64,000 nt of DNA from Neisseria cinerea (GCF_900475315.1 NZ_LS483369.1:1302001-1366000), one strand, 5' to 3'. Shown: positions 30,505 through 40,305, counted from the stretch's first letter. The notes: a model not told the origin generated them from the sequence alone. Numbers and translations are program-made.

Positions 30505-31014
30505 CTAACTTAAAACATCCGCCTGAAAAATTCGTGCGCGCAAGCCCCAATAACTGCTGATTCCCGTCGTATAGTGAACTATTTTCCCATTTTTGACCAA
30601 AATGACAGTCGGCGTTGCCTTAATCTGCCAAGACCTTGCCAAACCGCCGTCCTCATCATTAACGCTCGGAAAATCCAATCCGCGTTTTTTCATATACGCA
30701 GAAACTTCGTCCGAACTGCCGGAACGTATCGCCACCCCGACAACCGGCACACCGTCGGCCGCCAAATCATCGATTATCGGAGACTGATAACGGCACACGC
30801 CGCACCAGCTCCCCCAAAAATACACCAGCACCGTCCTATCCCGGCTAAACTGTCCCAAAGTCAGCTGACGCCCCGACAGCAAAGTCAAAGGCCGCTCCGC
30901 CGCCCCGGCAGGTTCGTCAGGCTTACGCATCCAATCCAGACACAGCGACACTAATAAAAACACCAATGCCGTCTGAACGGCAAATTTTATGCCCGAAAGC
31001 AGTTTTTTCTTCAT
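30505..31014 (-). CDS. Membrane-anchored thioredoxin-like protein (TlpA/DsbE type)
   Basis: This 169-residue protein has an N-terminal membrane anchor (KFAVQTALVFLLVSLCLDW, residues 8-26) and a periplasmic thioredoxin fold. The active site is WCGVC near residue 75, and the cis-proline is in KATPTVILV near 137. A TlpA/DsbE-like disulfide role in the cell envelope is likely, for cytochrome c maturation or for defence of exported proteins, but the partner is unknown. The ATG at 31014 follows GGAAGG; an earlier TTG would overlap that site and is rejected. An uptake sequence is embedded near residue 14 (ATGCCGTCTGAA region 30966). Confidence 0.85.
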   Translation of the reverse strand: MKKKLLSGIKFAVQTALVFLLVSLCLDWMRKPDEPAGAAERPLTLLSGRQLTLGQFSRDRTVLVYFWGSWCGVCRYQSPIIDDLAADGVPVVGVAIRSGSSDEVSAYMKKRGLDFPSVNDEDGGLARSWQIKATPTVILVKNGKIVHYTTGISSYWGLRARIFQADVLS

Positions 31015-31067
31015 ACAACCTTCCAAACAGTACGGAAACGCTGTTGCCGGCGATTAACAGGCAAACA

Positions 31068-31096
31068 AAAAGCCAAGTCTTAAAACTTGGCTTTTG
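31068..31096 (-). terminator. tRNA-Lys terminator
   Basis: AAGCCAAGT and ACTTGGCTT form a stem with a small loop, followed on the minus strand by TTTTTG; it lies seven bases after the tRNA 3' end. Confidence 0.85.
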
Positions 31097-31102
31097 GCTA
31101 TC

Positions 31103-31178
31103 TGGTGGGTCGTGAGCGATTCGAACGCTCGACCAACGGATTAAAAGTCCGCTGCTCTACCGACTGAGCTAACGACCC
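31103..31178 (-). tRNA. tRNA-Lys (anticodon TTT)
   Basis: The 76-base minus-strand gene folds as a full cloverleaf. The acceptor stem is GGGTCGT/ACGACCC, the D arm carries AGCTCAGTCGGTAGAGC, the anticodon loop is CTTTTAA and the T arm contains GTTCGAATC. The CCA end is encoded. Confidence 0.97.
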
Positions 31179-31190
31179 GATAAGTCGTGC

Positions 31191-31218
31191 ATTATACAAC
31201 TCCTCTCTCCACCGTCAA
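31191..31218 (-). promoter_or_regulatory. tRNA-Lys promoter
   Basis: TTGACG (-35, 31213-31218) and TATAAT (-10, 31191-31196) are separated by 16 bases on the minus strand, 12 bases before the tRNA 5' end. This is a near-consensus sigma-70 promoter. Confidence 0.85.
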
Positions 31219-31396
31219 GCAATTTTTACAGACTTAATTACAGACTGCTGTTTGCACGAGATATTTTGGCAACGGATTTTCACAATCCGGCCCATATCGT
31301 GTAAAAGTTCGCACAAGAAAAAAGCAAACTGCCCAAAATCATGTACACTTTCCGTCTATCTTCCTCTCACCCAACTTGCGAACAGAGGCACACATC

Positions 31397-32476
31397 ATGA
31401 ATATACAAAACATCCGCACCCTCCTTGAAACTGTCAGTATTCCGAATACGGCACGCACACTCGGCAGCGAAAAGGCCGTCCGCTCGGTCGAACAGCGTTC
31501 AGACGGCATCCATATCGCCCTGCATTTCGGTTTCCCTGTCGCGCACATTGCCTCAGAAACAGCCGACCGCATACAGGAAATCCTGATGCCGCTGACAGGC
31601 GACACACACATCCATCTGTCCATGGACACGGAAATCGGCACACACAAAGTCCAGCCCGGCGTTACCACTATCAAAGGTGTGAAAAACATCATTGCCGTCG
31701 CATCGGGAAAAGGCGGCGTGGGCAAATCAACAACCACCGCCAACCTTGCCACCGCGATGGCGCGCATGGGCGCACGCGTCGGCGTGCTCGATGCCGACCT
31801 TTACGGCCCGAGCCAACCGATCATGTTGGGTGTGGACGACCGCAAACCCGACCAAAAAAACCAAAAACTGATTCCTGTCGAATCTTCAAACGGCATACAA
31901 GTCATGTCCATCGGCTTTCTGGTTGACACCGACCAAGCCGTCGTCTGGCGCGGCCCGATGGTCAGCCAGGCATTGCAGCAACTGATGTTCCAAAGCGAGT
32001 GGGACGAAGTGGACTATCTTTTCATCGACCTGCCCCCGGGTACGGGCGACATCCAACTCACGCTGTCCCAACGCATCCCCGTAACAGGGTCCGTCATCGT
32101 TACGACGCCGCAGGACATCGCGCTGATAGACGCGCACAAGGCTGTGGATATGTTCCGCAAGGTCAACATTCCGATTTTGGGCGTATTGGAAAACATGTCC
32201 GTCCATATCTGCTCCAACTGCGGGCACAGCGAAGCACTGTTCGGCACGGACGGCGGCAAAGATTTGGCCGCACGCCTCAATGTCCCGCTACTCGGACAGC
32301 TTCCCTTAAGTTTGCCCGTACGCGAAGCGATGGACGGAGGGGCGGCGGCACAACTGTTCGACGAACACCCTGCCATCGCCCAAATCTACACCGATGCAGC
32401 ATTCCAAATCGCCCTGAGCATTGCCGACAAAGGCAAAGATTTCAGCAGCCGGTTCCCAAAAATCGTAGTCGAGTGA
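31397..32476 (+). CDS. mrp: Iron-sulfur cluster carrier ATPase Mrp/ApbC
   Basis: This 359-residue cytosolic protein delivers Fe-S clusters. A DUF59-like N-terminal domain covers about residues 1-85. The deviant Walker A of the MinD/Mrp class is ASGKGGVGKSTTTAN near 101-115. Switch sequence FIDLPPGTGDIQL lies near 210, and the conserved cluster-binding CSNCG is near 272. The ATG at 31397 follows AGAGG. The gene is divergent from tRNA-Lys and is followed by a Correia element. Confidence 0.95.
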   Translation: MNIQNIRTLLETVSIPNTARTLGSEKAVRSVEQRSDGIHIALHFGFPVAHIASETADRIQEILMPLTGDTHIHLSMDTEIGTHKVQPGVTTIKGVKNIIAVASGKGGVGKSTTTANLATAMARMGARVGVLDADLYGPSQPIMLGVDDRKPDQKNQKLIPVESSNGIQVMSIGFLVDTDQAVVWRGPMVSQALQQLMFQSEWDEVDYLFIDLPPGTGDIQLTLSQRIPVTGSVIVTTPQDIALIDAHKAVDMFRKVNIPILGVLENMSVHICSNCGHSEALFGTDGGKDLAARLNVPLLGQLPLSLPVREAMDGGAAAQLFDEHPAIAQIYTDAAFQIALSIADKGKDFSSRFPKIVVE

Positions 32477-32533
32477 TGCCAACCGAAAAGGCAGCCCCGA
32501 AGGACTGCCTTTTTTCTTTTAAAGCCGGCTTTT

Positions 32534-32640
32534 TATAGTGGATTAAATTTAAATCAGGACAAGGCGACGAAGCCGCAGACAGTACAAATAGTACGGCAAG
32601 GCGAGGCAACGCTGTACTGGTTTAAATTTAATCCACTATA
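32534..32640. repeat. Short Correia repeat-enclosed element
   Basis: The 107-bp element begins TATAGTGGATTAAATTT and ends with the exact complement, flanked by the TA target duplication. Its internal part (ACAAGGCGACGAAGCCG and TACGGCAAGGCGAGGC) matches the short Correia form. It sits after mrp and could act as an RNase III site or promoter source. The rest of the 32477-32766 gap has no gene. Confidence 0.92.
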
Positions 32641-32712
32641 TTTTGACGCCAAATCACAACAAGCAGCACGCCCGGCATCATTCCCGCGCAAATAGTATAT
32701 TGATTCCATAAG

Positions 32713-32752
32713 AAATGCCGTCTGAAACCGATTGGGCTTCAGACGGCATTTT
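32713..32752. terminator. Terminator between mrp and the PilY1-type gene
   Basis: AAATGCCGTCTGAA and complement around a loop of about 10 bases. It serves converging transcription from mrp and from the minus-strand adhesin gene. Confidence 0.8.
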
Positions 32753-32766
32753 ATCCGACAACGGCA

Positions 32767-35700
32767 TCAGAAGAATATCTCGCGCCAGCTGATACGTTTC
32801 ATTCCGCAAAGCGGGCCGACCACGTCAAGGTTGCTCATATTGTTCATCAACAACGTGCGTTTTCCTTTAGAGGTAAAACATTTGTTGTTCGGCACAGTGT
32901 CGGGCGGACCGTCGTCATTACCGCTGCCGCCAGTATCACCGTCGGGAGAAGTCGGGGGATCGCCGATTTTTTTCCCGTCAAGATAAGTCGGAACAAGCGG
33001 GCCGGGGAAGGTATAACCGTTCGGACACATGATTTTGCCATTGATGTTCTTACAATTGGAAGTATTGTTTCCTCCGTTATTGATTGCAGGCGGAATCAGG
33101 CGGGTTTTTCTAGGAGTCAAACCGCCACCATCCTCGGCATTAACGGCAAGAATCGTCGTTTCGGTTGAAGTATTGCTGTTTTGCGTATCCGGAATACAGA
33201 GGTCGCCCGTGGCACTTGCCCCCGTCATCACGGTTTTTTTGGTGTAGTTGCGGATGGTAACGACCGCCGTACGCAAAATCATGTTCGGCTTAAGGGTAAC
33301 ACGTTCGCCAGGTGCCAAATCGATTTTCCAACCTTTTTTGGTTTTCTCGTCGATTTCATTATTCGACAGGAAAATCAAATCGTTGTTTTTGCTCACGTTC
33401 TGCTTGACCAACTCGTTGCCGCGCGCGTTCGGAGCCGTTTTAGGCCCGCCGTTTTTTGAGTCCCACGACACATCGTCAAAAATACCATATACCGATTGAG
33501 TAGCCTGGCTCACGGTATCTGCGGCAGTCAAATCGCTGCCCGTACCGAAAATAACGACATATTTGTTGGATTCGCGGCGCGAAACAGCAGGAGCCGCCGT
33601 AATCGGCTGACTCGGATTACCGCGATAAACAATGCTGTAATTCCATTTTGACGGATCAGAGTCGACAACATTGAAACGGTACATATTACCGCCCCTGTCG
33701 CCTGCATAAACCACATCGACAACTCCGTCGAAATCAGTATCCACCAGGGTTGGCGAGGACAAACCGCCCATACCGGTCGGAACATCGATTCTGCGGATCA
33801 GCGTCTTACCGAACATATCGTAAACATACAAAGCCGTTTTATTGGCATTGCTTTGTACGGCATCGGTATGGTAGCCGCCTGCAAGAAAACCCGAATAACC
33901 AGACTTATTGTTGTATGTCCGCCCCATTTGCGGCATACCGACGGTATAACCCATATCTTTGTCGACAGCATCAAACAAGGGAACGGTAACATTCCAGGCA
34001 TCTTGGCTGCCGTTGACCGCGCCGATATCCAAAGCATACGCACCACGTCCGCCCTGACCCATCGCACCAAACATAAACACGCGTTTTTGTCCGTCCACAT
34101 CCGCCTGACGCACGACAAAGCCGCCGTTTACGCCGTAAGTATGCGCCGGATGGTTGCCATAGCCGCTGTGTGCAAAATCTTTCAGGGTTTTGGCCAAATC
34201 TGAGGCATTACCCGTCTCATCCTCGCGCGGTATGTTTGCAGGAATATAGCTCAGCTTCAAGTCGTAAGGTGCTTTACTTCCGCGTTTGAAAATATGCACC
34301 ATGCCGTCGTTTGCCGCCGTTACCATAAACTCACGGTGGTTACCGGCATCCGTATTCCCGACGGCAACGACCTGGCTGTCGAGTATATCGCCCAAATGAC
34401 GTTCCGCATCCGGACGCACGCGGTATTTTTGGCTGTATTTGTCTGCACCGCCGACCTTGGTTTGAGACAAGGTTTCCAAAGCCTTGTCGTTGCCGCTTCT
34501 GTCTGTCCACGGCAGCAACAGCTCTTTCCATTCGTCGGCATTACCCGATTTTGCAGGGATGCCGAAAGTATGGTTGCCGATACCGGAAACACCGTCCATC
34601 TTATCCGTAAAATAAACATTGTTTCCCAGCTTAATCAACGTTTTACGGTTGTCAAACGAAGGTTCGACATAACGCGCCTTATCAGGATAGCCCGAAGCAT
34701 CCAAACGGTAGAAGCGCAAACGGCTACTCCACGTTGTCGGATTCAGGAATACGGCGGCCGCCAAATCGGGGATACTGTTGCCGGTTGCGGCAGGGGCTGT
34801 CGCAGAAAAAGCCCCACCCGTCGTATTTTTCGTATCCGACTGAATCTTGCCGAGAATCTCATCCAATATCTTGGTCAGGTTTTTATAGTCCGTAACCGGA
34901 TAATACATATTGTCGCGGCTCGCGCCGTTCCGCAGATATTCCTTACGTACCGTACCTTCGTCCGCATTGAAATTGACTGTATAAGTTTGGACGGTCTGCT
35001 TGCCGAAGTCTACGCCGGCAGGATCGGAAGAAGCATCGCTATCCCAGCTTACACCTGCCGCATCCCTGCCGTCTGAAGCGGATTTGATGTCTTTTTCCGC
35101 CAAGGCGCGGCTGAACATACCCATACCGTTATCGCCGTCAAGGACGGTATCGACCGAACCCGCAGTACACTGCCCCGCACCGGGCAGATGCTTCATACCG
35201 GGTCTTGTTGTTCCGTTTGCATCAGCTTGGTTTTGATCAAAGCCATGCTCGCTGAAATACTCTCCGAAATAATTAGAAAATTTTTCCTTCTCCGATTTGC
35301 CCGCACTGGGTTTTCCTGGATTGAAATAGTAATAATCCGATACCCAGTCATAATTGTAATAATTATTCCGCCACGAATCAGACTGTTTCAAGACGGCGGG
35401 AAACCTCATTCCCTCAAACTGGGTTTGTTCGTCGTTTTTCCCGTTTGCATTGAACGAAATCGAAGCAGGAAGTCTGCCGGTAATGCGTACCTTACACTTC
35501 AACGTACCGTTTTCGGTTTCACAATAACGCGGGCCGTTCAAGCTTCGGTAAGTCGAACGAAACTGAGGGGCAAATTCCGCCAGACCGATAGTATCCAATA
35601 CCTCAGCAGCCATTTGACCGTACTCGCCGGCGGTCAATCCGTTTGTCTGAGTATATTTCAGATTGCCGAACAAAGACCTCAGATGGTCTTTTTCCTTATC

Positions 35701-37113
35701 GAAAAATTCATGCAATCCACTGTTCTGGCTGCCGTTCTTATTAGGTTTGCCGCTCGGACACAGTTCCTCGTGAACCCTCCTGCTTTCTTCATTTGCACCA
35801 AACCCCTTGGATTTTTTATATTCACCCAATGCAAGTTTGTAGTTTGCCACCCTCATACCGTGAAGTTGGACATCTCCGTTATAGAAAAAACGCGCATCAC
35901 AATCGTCTGAATCCTGATACTTCTGCCCGTAACCGGGACCCGGCCGCTGGTTGATTTTTTCACATTTGCCGTACTTGGCTTCATATTCTTTCCTTGCATC
36001 CTGCCAAGTTGCAGGCGGGGCTTTAGGCAGCTTCGGACCGACGGGGGCTTCGCAATAATTCCCGGGGAATGCACCCTTCAACTGTTTCTTCGCCGCCGTC
36101 TCATCCCAATACGCCTCCCAAGGGCAAGTCATCATATTCGGATAACGTTTTTGATATTTCCGCTCGCTGATCAGGCAGTCCTTCCAATGCTGCGGATGAG
36201 TGGCAGGAATATTTTTAGGATAAGACCCCAAGTTACCCGCAAAATCGCTATAACCGCTCGAACCGAACACATAGTTGGTGTAATGGCAACTCGTATCCGA
36301 CTTAGACGATGTCAAAACCACGACATACGATTTCTGGCAGCGGTATTTGACCGCCGGCAGCAGTCGGTCGCGCACGGTTTCATAATAACGCCGTGTCAGC
36401 GGCACCATCGGGTATTGCGCCTTAATCCTGTCGATACGGCTTTGCATATCCGAAGGTGCAGCATTCACCCCGTCGGTATCCGAACCGCCGTTATTGTGCA
36501 GGGTCTGCAGCCCCCAGTTAGCATTTGCGCCGTATTTTCCGACAACTGCCTTAAGCGCATCTTTAACCTTGACCAGACGCTCGGTTAATTTCAAACCGCC
36601 GTTTCCATCCCCGATTTGAAGCTCTTTAAACTCCTGATAAGCAACGGGATCGATGCTCTGCAGCGAAACCGGCGGCAGGGGCTTGGTACACCATCCGTTG
36701 GAAGGGTCGATATACCGAGGGTCTTCCGTAATCCTGCCGTCTGCCAGGGTAATCTGCGGACAGCCGCCGTCCAGCATCAGGTTTTTCGGATTCAGTGTCC
36801 TCATTATCTCGGCATTGTTGTTATTTTTATCCCTAACCTTAATCAGGATTTTGCCGTCTGAAAAAGTATGCTGGATAACGGTTCTGCCCGCACCGTTGTT
36901 CATAAAGTTGGAATCATCCACAAGAAAGACAACGTTGGGCCTGACCTTGCCCGTACCAGAAACCGTAGAAGTATTTTGCAGATAGACCGGCAAATCCCTG
37001 AAGGGGATTGCCTGCGCGGATTGGGAAGCCGTCAATGCGACAAATATACTGGCCGCCAAAGGCTTGGCGGCGGTGAGGCGGCGTCTGTTTTTCGTAATGT
37101 ATCTCTGCTTCAT
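32767..37113 (-). CDS. PilY1-type PilC protein with von Willebrand A-like N-terminus
   Basis: This 1448-residue secreted protein is the large PilY1 form of the type IV pilus-associated adhesin/assembly factor. A signal peptide ends near residue 35 (SQSAQA). A VWA-like segment begins VVFLVDDSNFMNN near 65, with a degenerate metal site (DDSNF instead of DxSxS). About 600 residues of cysteine-containing sequence follow, then the C-terminal PilC beta-propeller from about residue 780. The propeller holds the calcium loop DTDFDGVVDVVYAGDRGGN near 1170, FGAMGQGGRGAYALD and FGTGSDL. It ends SWREIFF, like meningococcal PilC. No poly-G tract is present, so phase variation by slippage is not expected. 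A divergent paralog starts 312 bases away. Confidence 0.9.
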   Translation of the reverse strand: MKQRYITKNRRRLTAAKPLAASIFVALTASQSAQAIPFRDLPVYLQNTSTVSGTGKVRPNVVFLVDDSNFMNNGAGRTVIQHTFSDGKILIKVRDKNNNNAEIMRTLNPKNLMLDGGCPQITLADGRITEDPRYIDPSNGWCTKPLPPVSLQSIDPVAYQEFKELQIGDGNGGLKLTERLVKVKDALKAVVGKYGANANWGLQTLHNNGGSDTDGVNAAPSDMQSRIDRIKAQYPMVPLTRRYYETVRDRLLPAVKYRCQKSYVVVLTSSKSDTSCHYTNYVFGSSGYSDFAGNLGSYPKNIPATHPQHWKDCLISERKYQKRYPNMMTCPWEAYWDETAAKKQLKGAFPGNYCEAPVGPKLPKAPPATWQDARKEYEAKYGKCEKINQRPGPGYGQKYQDSDDCDARFFYNGDVQLHGMRVANYKLALGEYKKSKGFGANEESRRVHEELCPSGKPNKNGSQNSGLHEFFDKEKDHLRSLFGNLKYTQTNGLTAGEYGQMAAEVLDTIGLAEFAPQFRSTYRSLNGPRYCETENGTLKCKVRITGRLPASISFNANGKNDEQTQFEGMRFPAVLKQSDSWRNNYYNYDWVSDYYYFNPGKPSAGKSEKEKFSNYFGEYFSEHGFDQNQADANGTTRPGMKHLPGAGQCTAGSVDTVLDGDNGMGMFSRALAEKDIKSASDGRDAAGVSWDSDASSDPAGVDFGKQTVQTYTVNFNADEGTVRKEYLRNGASRDNMYYPVTDYKNLTKILDEILGKIQSDTKNTTGGAFSATAPAATGNSIPDLAAAVFLNPTTWSSRLRFYRLDASGYPDKARYVEPSFDNRKTLIKLGNNVYFTDKMDGVSGIGNHTFGIPAKSGNADEWKELLLPWTDRSGNDKALETLSQTKVGGADKYSQKYRVRPDAERHLGDILDSQVVAVGNTDAGNHREFMVTAANDGMVHIFKRGSKAPYDLKLSYIPANIPREDETGNASDLAKTLKDFAHSGYGNHPAHTYGVNGGFVVRQADVDGQKRVFMFGAMGQGGRGAYALDIGAVNGSQDAWNVTVPLFDAVDKDMGYTVGMPQMGRTYNNKSGYSGFLAGGYHTDAVQSNANKTALYVYDMFGKTLIRRIDVPTGMGGLSSPTLVDTDFDGVVDVVYAGDRGGNMYRFNVVDSDPSKWNYSIVYRGNPSQPITAAPAVSRRESNKYVVIFGTGSDLTAADTVSQATQSVYGIFDDVSWDSKNGGPKTAPNARGNELVKQNVSKNNDLIFLSNNEIDEKTKKGWKIDLAPGERVTLKPNMILRTAVVTIRNYTKKTVMTGASATGDLCIPDTQNSNTSTETTILAVNAEDGGGLTPRKTRLIPPAINNGGNNTSNCKNINGKIMCPNGYTFPGPLVPTYLDGKKIGDPPTSPDGDTGGSGNDDGPPDTVPNNKCFTSKGKRTLLMNNMSNLDVVGPLCGMKRISWREIFF

Positions 37114-37425
37114 AAATCAAACCTATTCCGGGTTCCGGCTGTTATTTTTTTACCGATAGGACATTTTACCACGCCCGCCCTATGCCGGACGCTGCACAAA
37201 TCAAGATTGCCCTGCCTCTTTACAGTTCATAACACTGAACCGACATTCAAAGAAAACTGCCTATGATATAATCTTTATATAGTTCGATTTATTTTATTTA
37301 TTTAATTTGTCCGTTTAAAACAATCCATTATCCGGCCGATATTTTTGCAAGGCATTCAATACCCCGCCGGATCAAAGTCCCACATACCTTGTCGGACAGT
37401 CGGAATCATATACGGGAAAATCATC
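37114..37425. promoter_or_regulatory. Shared upstream region of the divergent pilC pair
   Basis: The 312 bases between the two starts hold no gene. TATAAT at 37267-37272 reads toward the plus-strand pilC, with only poor -35 candidates. A stretch of TTTA-like units (about 37288-37306) lies downstream of it but is not a perfect repeat. GGGAAAA precedes the plus-strand ATG, and GGAATAGG the minus-strand one. Confidence 0.45.
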
Positions 37426-40260
37426 ATGAAAACGAAAAAAACAATACGGCATGACCGCCGCATCATTTCATCGGGCATTATTGCTTTGACATTCTCCGCC
37501 GCAAGCCAGACGGTATTTGCCCACTGCGAACCGGCTTCTTATTCCGTCGGCAGCAACGGTATAGTCGCCTCAGGTTGGGGAAGTTTCTCCCGACAGGCGT
37601 GTCAAGAGATGAATGGAGGAAGGGGAAACATCAAATATCAATTTGAACACGGCCACAGCGTTCTGATTGCGGATCGCATACCCAGCATACACTTCGTAGA
37701 TACACCGTCTGCCCCGCTGTTCAACAAAACCTCCGGACTAAATATCAAAACCGCAGCAGCCGCGGGCACTAACATCAGCGGATGGATTGAGACCAATCCC
37801 GACCGATCCGGCAAAGTAGGTTATTACCTATCCGACATCACTCATAGCAAACACTATTCTGACTTTACCGTCAACTTTACCTTTAAGGAAAATCCGGCGC
37901 AAATTTCCCGTACCGGAATCACAAGCCCGGATGGTCTGCCGATATACCGTATCAACAGCCAACCTTGGCTTGGTGTTTCCTTCCAAATGGCAGCCAGAGT
38001 TGACGGCGGGAATATGGGAAGGTGGCAATCCAACCTATCGACGAAGTTGAACATTCGCTCATCCTCCAGCACAGGGGCGGCATTCTACCTTCGCGCAAAA
38101 CTGCACCAACTGGACAATCCGAAAAACACTTCTCTTCCCGAGGAAATCAGTTTGGGCAACATCGTACCGACCCAACGCTCTCAAATTAAAAATTTCAGCG
38201 TTCAAGAGACCAACAGATTCCCCTTTACTTACCAACTTTATGATAATTCCAGTGTAGAGGTTAAGCTGAAACTGCCGCGCAGCATCGGCAACCAATGTAC
38301 GCCGAGCCAACCGACCGGCGGCTTCCCTATGGTTGCTCCCGCACCGTTGGGCAACATGGTCGCCGAGGTACAAACCTACCCGGAAAAATCCAGCAGCCGG
38401 ATTCGCCTCTACTCCATGAATGAAACAGGCCGCAGAGCCGGCTCCCTCCCTCAACCTTCATTCCAAAACCGTAAGGTCATGATCCGCCTTGCACAAGGGG
38501 CAGACGGTGTCGTATTTACCGACCAGTCAAGCGGACGTTCGAACGGCGAATTCGATATTTCCAACACCCGTCATGACGACGAATGGCAAGATCTGCTGCT
38601 TAGATGGACAGACCGCAGGGATAATGACGATAGTTACTTCAACGGTAAAAATGCCCCGGAATACAGCCAGTCTTACCGTATCCGGCAAAACGACGACCGG
38701 AATCTCGGCGACATCATCAACAGCCCGATTGCAGGTATCGGCGACTTTATGGCAACGGCCGCAAACGACGGCATGGTGCACATCTTCAAACGTGACGGCA
38801 ATAATGCATCCTACGATTTGAAGCTCAGCTACATACCTGGAACCATTGCGCGCAAAGACGACCGAAACAACGACACTACCCTGGCCAAAACGCTGCGCCA
38901 CTTCGCTAACAAAAATTACACAAACAACCTCTACGGCGTGGACGGCGGCTTCGTGCTGCGTAAGGTAAAGGTTGGCAATACTAACCATGTTTTCATGTTC
39001 GGCGCGATGGGTCAGGGCGGCAAAGGCGCATATGCTTTGGACCTTGCCGGTCTGAATCAGGATTCAAGCACTTGGATAAGCCACGTTCCCCTGTTTGACG
39101 CACAGGACGGCGATTTAGGCTTTACCGTCGGCACACCCCAAATCGGCAAGATTCTCGGCGGCAAATATGCAGGCTTCCTCGCCAACGGCTACGGGGGCAA
39201 TAAAACCGCACTGTATGTTTACGATATGCTGGGCAAAAACCTGTTAAGAAAAATCGATGTTCCGAACGGCGTAGGAGGCTTGTCTTCCCTGACGCTGGTT
39301 GATACCGATTTCGACGGTACAGTTGATATTGCCTACGCAGGCGACCGCGGCGGCAATATGTACCGCTTCGACCTAAGGGACCCTGTTGCCAATAACTGGA
39401 AAGTCCTGCGTATTTATAACGGCAACCCAAAAAAACCGGTTACATCCGCGCCCGCCATATCACGTCTGGCAAAAAACAAATATGTCGTTATTTTCGGCAC
39501 GGGCAGCGATTTGAACGAACATGACGTCAAAGACCAAACTCCGCAATCCATCTATGGCATCTTTGACGACCTGCCTGAGAATATGATAGCCCCTGAAACT
39601 CGGGCAACAGCCACGGAAGGCGAATTGGTCAAACAGACCATTGAGAAAAAAGGCGACAAACTCTTCTTGTCCGGCAACGAAACAAAAGGTAAGAGAGGCT
39701 GGAAAATCGACCTTGGCAATGGTGACCGCGTAACCATCAAACCCGAAATGGTATTAAGGACAGCGTTTGTTACCATCCGGAACTACACATCGTTCGGCGC
39801 ATGTGGTGCAGGAACAACCGTCTTGGGCATTGATTCTGAAACCGGTGGCAAACTGACGAAAAGAAATGCCCGCCCGTTCATAAAAAGCAGCAATCCCCCG
39901 TCGTCAACCAATACAAACGAACCGCCATTGGGCTGTGAAAAAGGAACAGTCCCTAACCAAAAGGGCGAAAATTATATCTGCCCCAACGGATTCGTTTATC
40001 CCAAACTTCTGACCATAAGCTATCGCGACGGTAAGAAAAAAGACGAATCGCCCTTCACGCTGGACGGTGATGCAGGCGGTAACGGCAGCGGAGATGAAGG
40101 CGGCCCTGCAAACAAAAACCCGAACAACACCTGCTTCAAAGAAAAAAGCGAAGACGGCAGCCGTACCTTCCTGATGTCTGACATGGGCAACCTGGATGTA
40201 ACAGGCCCGGTTTGCGGAGGCAAACTCAAACGCATCAGCTGGCGTGAAATCTTTTTCTAA
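37426..40260 (+). CDS. pilC: Type IV pilus-associated adhesin PilC, classical neisserial form
   Basis: This 944-residue protein is close to neisserial PilC1/PilC2 in architecture. A signal peptide ends near residue 32 (TVFA), then a PilC-specific N-terminal domain without VWA (QPWLGVSFQMAARV near 186), and a C-terminal beta-propeller from about residue 320. The propeller has the calcium loop DTDFDGTVDIAYAGDRGGN near 625 and FGAMGQGGKGAYALD near 525. It ends SWREIFF. The start at 37426 (MKTKKTIRHDRR) is the first ATG with a plausible ribosome-binding site. The signal peptide lacks the poly-G tract that phase-varies meningococcal pilC. Position beside carA matches the meningococcal pilC1 locus as I recall it. 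Confidence 0.9.
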   Translation: MKTKKTIRHDRRIISSGIIALTFSAASQTVFAHCEPASYSVGSNGIVASGWGSFSRQACQEMNGGRGNIKYQFEHGHSVLIADRIPSIHFVDTPSAPLFNKTSGLNIKTAAAAGTNISGWIETNPDRSGKVGYYLSDITHSKHYSDFTVNFTFKENPAQISRTGITSPDGLPIYRINSQPWLGVSFQMAARVDGGNMGRWQSNLSTKLNIRSSSSTGAAFYLRAKLHQLDNPKNTSLPEEISLGNIVPTQRSQIKNFSVQETNRFPFTYQLYDNSSVEVKLKLPRSIGNQCTPSQPTGGFPMVAPAPLGNMVAEVQTYPEKSSSRIRLYSMNETGRRAGSLPQPSFQNRKVMIRLAQGADGVVFTDQSSGRSNGEFDISNTRHDDEWQDLLLRWTDRRDNDDSYFNGKNAPEYSQSYRIRQNDDRNLGDIINSPIAGIGDFMATAANDGMVHIFKRDGNNASYDLKLSYIPGTIARKDDRNNDTTLAKTLRHFANKNYTNNLYGVDGGFVLRKVKVGNTNHVFMFGAMGQGGKGAYALDLAGLNQDSSTWISHVPLFDAQDGDLGFTVGTPQIGKILGGKYAGFLANGYGGNKTALYVYDMLGKNLLRKIDVPNGVGGLSSLTLVDTDFDGTVDIAYAGDRGGNMYRFDLRDPVANNWKVLRIYNGNPKKPVTSAPAISRLAKNKYVVIFGTGSDLNEHDVKDQTPQSIYGIFDDLPENMIAPETRATATEGELVKQTIEKKGDKLFLSGNETKGKRGWKIDLGNGDRVTIKPEMVLRTAFVTIRNYTSFGACGAGTTVLGIDSETGGKLTKRNARPFIKSSNPPSSTNTNEPPLGCEKGTVPNQKGENYICPNGFVYPKLLTISYRDGKKKDESPFTLDGDAGGNGSGDEGGPANKNPNNTCFKEKSEDGSRTFLMSDMGNLDVTGPVCGGKLKRISWREIFF

Positions 40261-40275
40261 CCGGGTATGAGAAAG

Positions 40276-40305
40276 AAATGCCGTCTGAACTGTTCAGACG
40301 GCATT
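40276..40305 (+). terminator. pilC terminator
   Basis: AAATGCCGTCTGAAC and complement form a tight hairpin followed by TTTTTATT, 16 bases after the stop. Confidence 0.85.
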
